Assembly: GCF_000003815.2 (NCBI RefSeq)
Contig: NC_049983.1
Span: 8,847,470-8,911,469, forward strand
Origin: Branchiostoma floridae
Taxonomy: Eukaryota > Chordata > Leptocardii > Amphioxiformes > Branchiostomatidae
Direction of reading: 5' to 3'
Length of the DNA: 64,000 bases
Shown here one piece after another: positions 58,501-64,000 of this stretch. Under the pieces are notes generated by a model. It searched no databases and was not told the origin of the DNA. It saw nothing but the letters and a program-made list of their open reading frames with translations. Both the position numbers and the translations under genes were made by a program. Within the stretch, counting starts at the first letter, position 1; the number at the start of each line of letters is the position of its first letter.

Positions 58501-58806
58501 ACACTCCCAGTCACAATCATTGTCTCCAACTTTAGCGCCATCTACGCACAGGAAGTGGAGGCGCTCAAACGCAAGAACTTCGAACCGGTGATCTCAGAAA
58601 AGACTGAGATCAAGGGATTCGAAAGACAACATCAGCACCTACTGGAGTGTCTACAGAGCACCACGGATAGGAGGTTTAAGAGGTTAAAGTCGACAGAAAC
58701 TTTAGGGGACTACCAGAACAGGATTGGGTCCACTTCGACAGACGACGGCAGCTCAGACTGGCAGGACTTTACAAGTCAAGACACCTACGTCTTTTTACCA
58801 CAGTAA
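49559..58806 (+). CDS. Voltage-gated potassium channel subunit, divergent Shal-like or KvS-like
   Basis: Plasma-membrane Kv alpha subunit. Main exon 57411-58806; proposed first exon 49559-49863 (donor GTAGGT). They join in phase (CG|G = Arg, acceptor CTCTGAGCAG) to 566 residues. An in-frame TAG precedes ATG 49559. The link across 7.5 kb is inferred from phase and coding character alone. Residues 1-102 are a low-complexity cytosolic N-terminus. T1 domain about 116-206 (RLSFNVSG, FDRDPKVFRYIL, PCC), S1 250-273, S2 294-317, S3 326-347. S4 357-375 has the LRIFRVFRVFKLSR charge ladder. S5 is about 391-411, the filter is TTVGYGD (436-442) and S6 453-477. The GERYKVTF, APDR-like TPDRREF and VSNFS-IY texts are nearest Kv4. 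Odd points: the T1 zinc motif HX5C...CC reads HFPQHET, with Thr184 replacing Cys, and the S6 hinge PVP is PVT (468-470), as in electrically silent subunits. Confidence 0.85.
50195..51075. repeat. Six-copy satellite-like array, 140-146 bp unit
   Basis: TTGATTTCTAGAAGACTCTA and TGTCAAAATGTCCTCAAGAC recur. The TTTCTAGAAG/TTTCTGGAAG anchor falls at about 50229, 50371, 50511, 50656, 50802 and 50942, giving spacings of 142, 140, 145, 146 and 140. Each unit contains CAATTTGCTACGAAGATGCC. The array lies in the proposed potassium-channel intron and I see no coding sense in it. Confidence 0.9.
53745..54935. repeat. Interspersed GCGATCGCCGTCTAG / CTCTCGCCGCGC repeats
   Basis: Related blocks near 53755-54000, 54165-54190 and 54585-54830 share TTTGTGTATTTT..TTGTCTTTT-ATCATACTT, TTTTGTATCATAT..CCAGTATA, and GCGCGATCGCCGTCTAGT with AAAGG-GG. 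The last also occurs at 62528-62552. This is an old mobile repeat family whose borders I could not define. The rest of 51080-57060 shows no supported exon. Confidence 0.5.
57065..57337. repeat. T-rich tandem repeat before the channel exon
   Basis: Four degenerate units of about 60-95 bp each carry a GACTT(T)GCTC-GGGCTCGAAAT-like core followed by a TTCTTTATT-rich stretch (near 57070, 57162, 57248 and 57308). They lie just upstream of the 57411 acceptor and may contribute its pyrimidine tract. Confidence 0.65.
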
Positions 58807-59426
58807 GCCATAGTAGTTCTCATGACAATTCGCTCATTTTTTCTTTTGGATTACGTCACTATAAGACATCCAACGCCGGGTTATAAGAAGCAAAGAAAAG
58901 CACCAATGTCATTTTATGGTTAGCTCTGCCTTCTTATCTAAATCTTCAACATCTGGATTCCTAATGTATTGACTTATTTATTATCATTTGACCCAATTGA
59001 ATTATTTCCTAACCGATGTTACACAGTGCACATATCTATAGATAGCGGTATCAACGTACTTTGACATGGATTTTTTGTTCGTTTACGTTGTCTACAAAAT
59101 AATATTGATATTCAATATCTCACTGTATTTTCCTGCATCCAAACCTTTTTTGTGACATTGTCCACTACGTACTGCATGACATTAGATCAAACCGGACAAC
59201 AGTATAGCAATAAGAAAGATTGCAATGCGTTCGAAACGAGAGATTCATTACTAAAGAATGAGGATTCAAGCGGCGTAGTGTAGAACTAGAACGTGCATGT
59301 ATGAAAGCTATTGTTTCAACCGTTAATCTTGAATACTACTGGTATACAAAACAATTCTTTAGGTTACCATTAAGACAGTTGTGGCGAATCTTGCAGTGGT
59401 CATTCTGCTCATAGTATTTTGTATTA

Positions 59427-59935
59427 TAGGCCACAGCGAGTAAATCTTATGGATGACATCCTCTACAGACTCCAAATTTAATGCGAGAGGGCGAAAAAAC
59501 AAGATGGCTAGATTTTCAAAATAGACACCATATGCGTTGTAACAAGAATCGATGCAACAAAACATGGTATCACATGTACAGCCAACAAGTCTTTTATTTC
59601 TGTATTCAAGAGGAGCACAAAGTGACACTAGTGTGGTATACTGGTATTACCTACCAAGTAGCTAGCTACAGCCATGGCTACCACATTGTTGCCACTTTTA
59701 CTATTAAACTGGTTCACTTCTACAACTACGGTAATTGCCATGGCTACATGTTCCTTCAGTGCTAGTTTCACTTCTATAACTACAATCAAAGCTACCACAA
59801 TATTTTTTTTTCATTTTGGTACTATTTTGTCATGTTAACCATTACCGTAGGGGAAACATTTTTTTTTAATCAAAATCAGGCAAATATTAATGAACTCGTT
59901 GGTGTCATCCATAAATTTTACTTGCTGTGGCCTTA
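59427..59935. mobile_element. MITE, GGCCACAG-TIR family (copy 2)
   Basis: TAGGCCACAGCGAGTAAATC (then TTATGGATGACATCC) and its inverse (GTCATCCATAAATTTTACTT, then GCTGTGGCCTTA) frame 509 bp with TA at the ends. The interior repeats CCATGGCTACCACA-type blocks shared with 1651-1971. Confidence 0.85.
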
Positions 59936-60181
59936 TGGCGGCATCTCACTACACCTGCGGCACCGGTGCGGCAGTGCGGGGTTCGTTCACTGAGGCGTTG
60001 TAGTGTTATTTTCGCCGATTTTTATCACGTATATATTGCGTATCACGTAAAAGTATGACTCAGAAGGCAACAATAAACACAAAACGTAAGGAAATCCGTT
60101 ATTTCTCTCTGAAATTCGTTGGGTAATCTTTCGAACCTTGCAATGCCGCACCGGTGCTTCAAGCGCAGTGAGATACCATGA
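59933..60181. mobile_element. TIR element (GGTATCTCACTG family, copy 2)
   Basis: ATGGCGGCATCTCACTACAC at the left and GCGCAGTGAGATACCAT at the right are imperfect TIRs, with GCACCGGTGC near both ends. The interior (TTACGTTTTGTGT and AGTCATACTTTTACG on the opposite strand) matches the inside of 47979-48234 inverted. It directly abuts the MITE at 59427-59935. Confidence 0.72.
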
Positions 60182-60715
60182 CTATAAGCAGAAGGACCTC
60201 TTCGAGAATCGCCACTGCTATCGTTAAGGTTGCCCAAATCAGTCAGTATATGGTAGTTTTAGTTGGTAAAATATCCTCCACTCTTTTAATACTCCAACCT
60301 CGGTAAACCTCAGACTACACTGTACATATGAAAATTATAGTATATCGCAGGGAATCGCAATAAAACTATCTTTTGACCTCCAATATGTGCATTTGTTTGA
60401 TTACAGTATTTTGCAAGCTTTCTAGAAGATGGCGATCGCCACGCGACCGTACATCGAAACAAATTGGATTTGTGTCCATCTCTGATTTTATAAGTGGAAT
60501 ATAACTCAAGTTGTGATGGAATGATCCAAAAGACAACGAAACACACAAAACGTTTCTAAACTCGTTCTTTATTAATTAAATATTTCAATGGATCTTTCAA
60601 ATCTTTACCCACTCGGAAGTCGCAGGCTTAAAGTGGAACCGGGATGTCAAGGCAGTCTTTGTGGTGAGCCTGTCTTAGGTTATGTTGTGAGAAAGAAAAA
60701 TGACACTGATTGGTG

Positions 60716-60857
60716 TCATTTCGGCAGCTTCGATCTTCCCATCGTAGTGGGTAACCCCGTGAACCTGGAGACATCCGTCACGGCCCGGCACAGCGCCGCC
60801 CCTTCCACGGTAACTGCCGGCACATATGGGCCCCGTACCGGCGACACAAAGGGCCTC
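60716..60857 (-). CDS. Candidate terminal exon of an unidentified minus-strand gene
   Basis: On the minus strand, an acceptor-like TAACCCAG at 60858-60865 opens a 46-codon frame starting RPFVSPVRGPYVPAVTVEG and ending TTMGRSKLPK, with TGA at 60718-60716. A minus-strand AATAAA at 60573-60568 lies about 143 bases downstream. The local GC content is higher than in the flanks. I do not recognise the protein, and no upstream exon could be identified with confidence. Other frames on both strands are also open here, so this remains weak. Confidence 0.28.
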
Positions 60858-61659
60858 CTGGGTTATTCCTCTAATAGGACGACTCATCCAACGTAGTTCG
60901 ACCCAGACATCACAGTTTATAGATTTCTTTCCTCCTTCTCAAAAGGCATCTAACAAAACCTGTTAGCGAACGGTAACGTCTCCTAATCTTTACATGTCTC
61001 GTGTCTTATTCCCTTAACGAATTACCTGAGTACCAACTATGATTATGAAATGTAGGTCACTTGATTCAAGAAAGATTTAAGAAAGATTTGTTTTCTAAGC
61101 ATGCGAATTAGAGATACGTGTGTAAGTACAATTATTGCAAGATCTTGTTTTTGTTTTTTATCGACAGATTTTTGCCTTTGATCTTGACATATGTGGACGA
61201 CGCACGTTTTGTCGATAATTCTGCAGATCTGCCCGCATGCCCTAGGGACCGGTCCGGAAGAGGAAAAATCGGGAAACGCTGAACGAGACTAGATAAGATA
61301 GAAGATGCTTCTGCATCAAGACTATCGATAGGAATCCAGGCATGGGCTGGTTTGTAACCACTTCCTCGGATTCCCTTGTGCCTATTTAGGACAAACTCGT
61401 CCAATATCTCCACGCCTCATGTGTGATTACCTGGCAGGACGCGAACTTCTTCACTCATGGCACACACATAAATATTCCCAACGTTTATTCTAACCGCGGT
61501 GTCTGCATAGAAGTAGTCGATATCACTGCGATCTTATATGTATAACGCGTACAGGGGCATCTAAGTTCAACGTTAACGGTTACATTTCGCATGTGTTACT
61601 TCCATTTTTAAAAAATGAGGTATATTTTTTTTTAGTTTCTATCTGTCTGTTTGAGTTTC

Positions 61660-62095
61660 CGGACATTTGAGGTCAGCATAACTTTAGAACCTCTAAATGG
61701 ATTGTAAAGATATTTGGTATGTAGATTTGGATGGGAAGACGAGGGTTAAGGTCAATTTTGGGCCTCCTGGTATGTGGCATTGGTATTGCAGTAGAATTTC
61801 TTTCTTTTTTTTAATCTTTTGTCCTGGACATGCTATGCATATGTAATCTCCAAGCAGATCCTACAGTAGCATAATATACTAGTAGTATCAAAAGCTGCCG
61901 AAAGGAGTGAAGCCGACCTAGGAGTGTGTTTAGCTACATGGCAAATGTACACCTCTTCGCTGACTACACTCTTTGGCCAATTTAGCACTATCTTATGCCA
62001 TCGTAGGATCTGCTTGGAGATTAATGCATATGGTCTTGATTTTTTGGTGGCAGATAGCTTTTAGGTCTGGGCCCCCTGACAGCTTGCTCTGGAAC
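61660..62095. repeat. Old interspersed repeat interrupted by a MITE
   Basis: 61705-61843 plus 62033-62095 match 17990-18185 (GGTATGTAGATTTGGATGGG, TTTTGGGCCTCCTGGTATG, GGTCTTGATTTTTTGGTGGC). The two halves are separated by the MITE at 61844-62023. Type unknown. Confidence 0.75.
61844..62023. mobile_element. MITE with perfect 21-bp TIRs and 9-bp TSD
   Basis: TAATCTCCAAGCAGATCCTA(C) at the left is matched exactly in inverse at 62003-62023. ATGCATATG lies directly outside each end (61835-61843 and 62024-62032). The 180-bp interior is non-coding, with GCCGACCTAGGAGTGTG and GCAAATGTACACCTCTTCG shared with the copy at 2750-2909. A 9-bp duplication suggests a Mutator-like origin, or hAT if one base is chance identity. 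Confidence 0.92.
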
Positions 62096-63543
62096 TGCAG
62101 GGGTGCTGTTTTCTACCTGTAATACTATTTTTGGTAAGATATATTGTTTGCTTTTCTCTAAATACTCGGGATGTCCTCTTCTACCGCATTTGCACTGAAT
62201 GCATGCTCGACTGGTGTTTTTCATTGGATTTCTCTCAGGAGGTGGCACTTGAGTCGATAGATCATTATGGAGATGTCAAATACAAAATAGATCTTCAATG
62301 TTATTGTTGTCACCACATGTACAACGAACAAGCCCTGTCTGTGTTACAGCACATTTTCACCAGAGACTGTGACCGCTGTGCAACTAAAGATTTGACTCAG
62401 AAAAAAGACTGGATAAAGACTGAATTTTTCTGTGTTTTGTGTGTGTGTGTGTTGTCTTTTCTTTTGCATGTTACATCGTATGAAAGTAAGGGAAAACAAA
62501 TCCAATTTTGGTCGCTGTACTGTCGCTCAGCGATCGCCGTCTAGTTGAAAGGTGGCCTAAGTACGGTGTTTGAGGGTCGACTTTACATACGAAATTATCA
62601 TGTTTAAACACGAAAGATACCAGGTTTATCTGACCAAGCGTTGGTGCCCAATTATTCCGCACGAGTTCTCGGTGACAGCTTTTCAATTTCGGCAGTCCGC
62701 TTGATAAATGTATTTTTTGCTTGTCTGCGCGGCAATAAGTTTGTATATCTTCAATTATATATTTCGGACGCTGTATGTGGGTGTACGGGTGGCTTATGAC
62801 GGATAAGGGAATGATGCTGCCAAAATTGGTCCGTATTAGAGATTAATAGAATATGAAATAGCGAAAAGCCGGCTGCCTGCGTGTACCTATTTTTGCTCTT
62901 CGATTTATATTGAATTTCTTTTTCAGAGAAAGGAATATTGTGAAACGCTTAGTCTGCCGTAAAATGCAGTATAGAGCACGAATTGATTCACGTACTGTAC
63001 TGGCAGCCGATGCAGTGGTGCAGTGTTATAATTTGTTATAGGAAAAATCGTGACCATCAAATTTCTTCATCATCAAACATGTCGCCGTTGGAGCCAGCAT
63101 TGATACAGTAACCTGAGGAATATTGCACCCTGTCGAACCCTCAATCACTGTTAGAGACGAATTTCTTTTCGGTATTCTGTACTGGAAGGAAGTGCCGTAC
63201 GATCAATGTTTGCCTAATCTACCAGCGGCTTCCTATCACTGTTCCCATCGATAGTTGAACCGCGGACTTTCCCTGCTACATTGCTGTCTGTAGGCTGCAG
63301 TATCAACAGGGTCCGCTTGAGGGCGCTCGTGATCTATTAGCAGATGCCATGAGCATCTCTCAAGAACAAGGCCTTAGCGTGATACCGCATGATGCGGCAC
63401 AACTTGCCTGAGCATTGCAGGCCTAACCTACTAATAAGTGACGTTCTTTTTTTTATAAACGACTTGTGTTTTATGGGAAATTGTCCGCTTCAAGAATCTA
63501 TCTACATTTTTCTTATTCTTTTTTATCTAACATTCATGTCAGT
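62096..63543. other. Intergenic, no gene seen
   Basis: Contains a short (GT)n run near 62439-62450 and a GCGATCGCCGTCTAGTTGAA repeat fragment at about 62530. I find no supported exon. Confidence 0.4.
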
Positions 63544-63814
63544 TGGATGGTTGGATGGATGGATGGATGGATGGATGGATGGATGGATGGATGGATGGAT
63601 GGATGGATGGATGGATGGATGGATGGATGGATGGATGGATGGATGGATGGATGGATGGATGGATGGATGGATGGATGGATGGATGGATGGATGGATGGAT
63701 GGATGGATGGATGGATGGATGGATGGATGGATGGATGGATGGATGGATGGAGGGATGGATGGATGGAGGGATGGATGGATGGATGGATGGAGGGATGGAT
63801 GGATGGATGGATGG
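63544..63814. repeat. (GGAT)n microsatellite, 271 bp
   Basis: An almost uninterrupted GGAT tetranucleotide run with a few GGAG variants near the right end. All three forward frames are open across it, giving Trp-Met-Asp-Gly repeats, which are not genes. Shorter runs of the same unit occur at 31104-31160 and, inverted, at 21767-21794. Confidence 0.98.
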
Positions 63815-64000
63815 CGTTTTTCTCCCTTTTTTTATAAAGGCCTTAAAAATTAATTACTTTATTTAGTTCTTTTGCTCACTTTTAAACCCAAAATACATAT
63901 TTGGGCCCCCTGTGCCATGGTATTACAATCTAATGACCTGAAATTTGGTTCAGATGTGTATTGGCCATATGCCCACAGGATGCCATCAACAATATTTCAT

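Noticed and set aside
60588-60896. Plus-strand frame containing TYGPRTGD, which recalls a urease motif
   Set aside because: Similarity limited to a few residues; the following residues do not fit, and the strand disagrees with the nearby AATAAA.
61132-61413. 93-codon minus-strand frame
   Set aside because: No in-frame ATG, no family resemblance, and I could not define splice borders in phase with 60857.
63544-63814. Open frames coding Trp-Met-Asp-Gly repeats
   Set aside because: Pure (GGAT)n microsatellite open in three frames; no gene.

Overview
The window looks like nuclear DNA of an invertebrate chordate, most likely amphioxus (Branchiostoma). The evidence is long introns with GT-AG borders, proteins very close to their vertebrate orthologues, a sialyltransferase family typical of deuterostomes, dense small terminal-inverted-repeat (TIR) elements, 5S-rRNA-derived SINEs, and minisatellites lying across exon-intron junctions. 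I recall the last feature being described in amphioxus. The species is an inference; no search was run. Positions 1200-1435 are an assembly gap.

Layout. A possible membrane-protein exon sits on the minus strand at 639-785. PMPCB (beta subunit of the mitochondrial processing peptidase) runs on the plus strand at 3370-14186; all 13 coding exons join in phase to give 481 residues. A three-exon alpha-2,8-sialyltransferase-like gene (ST8Sia type, 360 residues) faces it tail to tail at 15145-16912 on the minus strand. A tRNA-Asp(GTC) gene lies at 18332-18403 (minus), and a single-exon acidic zinc-ribbon protein of uncertain identity at 20277-20960 (minus). UBA3 (catalytic subunit of the NEDD8 E1) fills 26753-44500 on the plus strand, with a candidate 23-nt first coding exon at 22486-22508. 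A divergent Shal-like/KvS-like potassium channel gene occupies 49559-58806 (plus) as two exons separated by 7.5 kb. Beyond it are repeats and one weak minus-strand terminal exon at 60716-60857. The genes belong to unrelated housekeeping, glycosylation and excitability pathways; I see no functional cluster.

The most unusual structure is the reiteration of splice junctions. PMPCB carries three independent tandem arrays whose units span an exon-intron border (exon 6, 83 bp x5; exon 9, 85 bp x3; exon 11, 80-93 bp x8). UBA3 has decayed repeats of the end of its 53-codon exon and a 26-bp array starting at another 5' splice site. A 26-bp array also begins just upstream of the sialyltransferase start codon. 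In the PMPCB exon 6 and exon 11 arrays only one copy of the junction can give an open reading frame.

Mobile elements are abundant. Several have clear TIRs and target-site duplications (TSDs), and three insertion histories can be read directly: a TIR element inside a 5S SINE at 23504-23975, a MITE inside an older repeat at 61844-62023, and a hAT-like element at 29024-29363.
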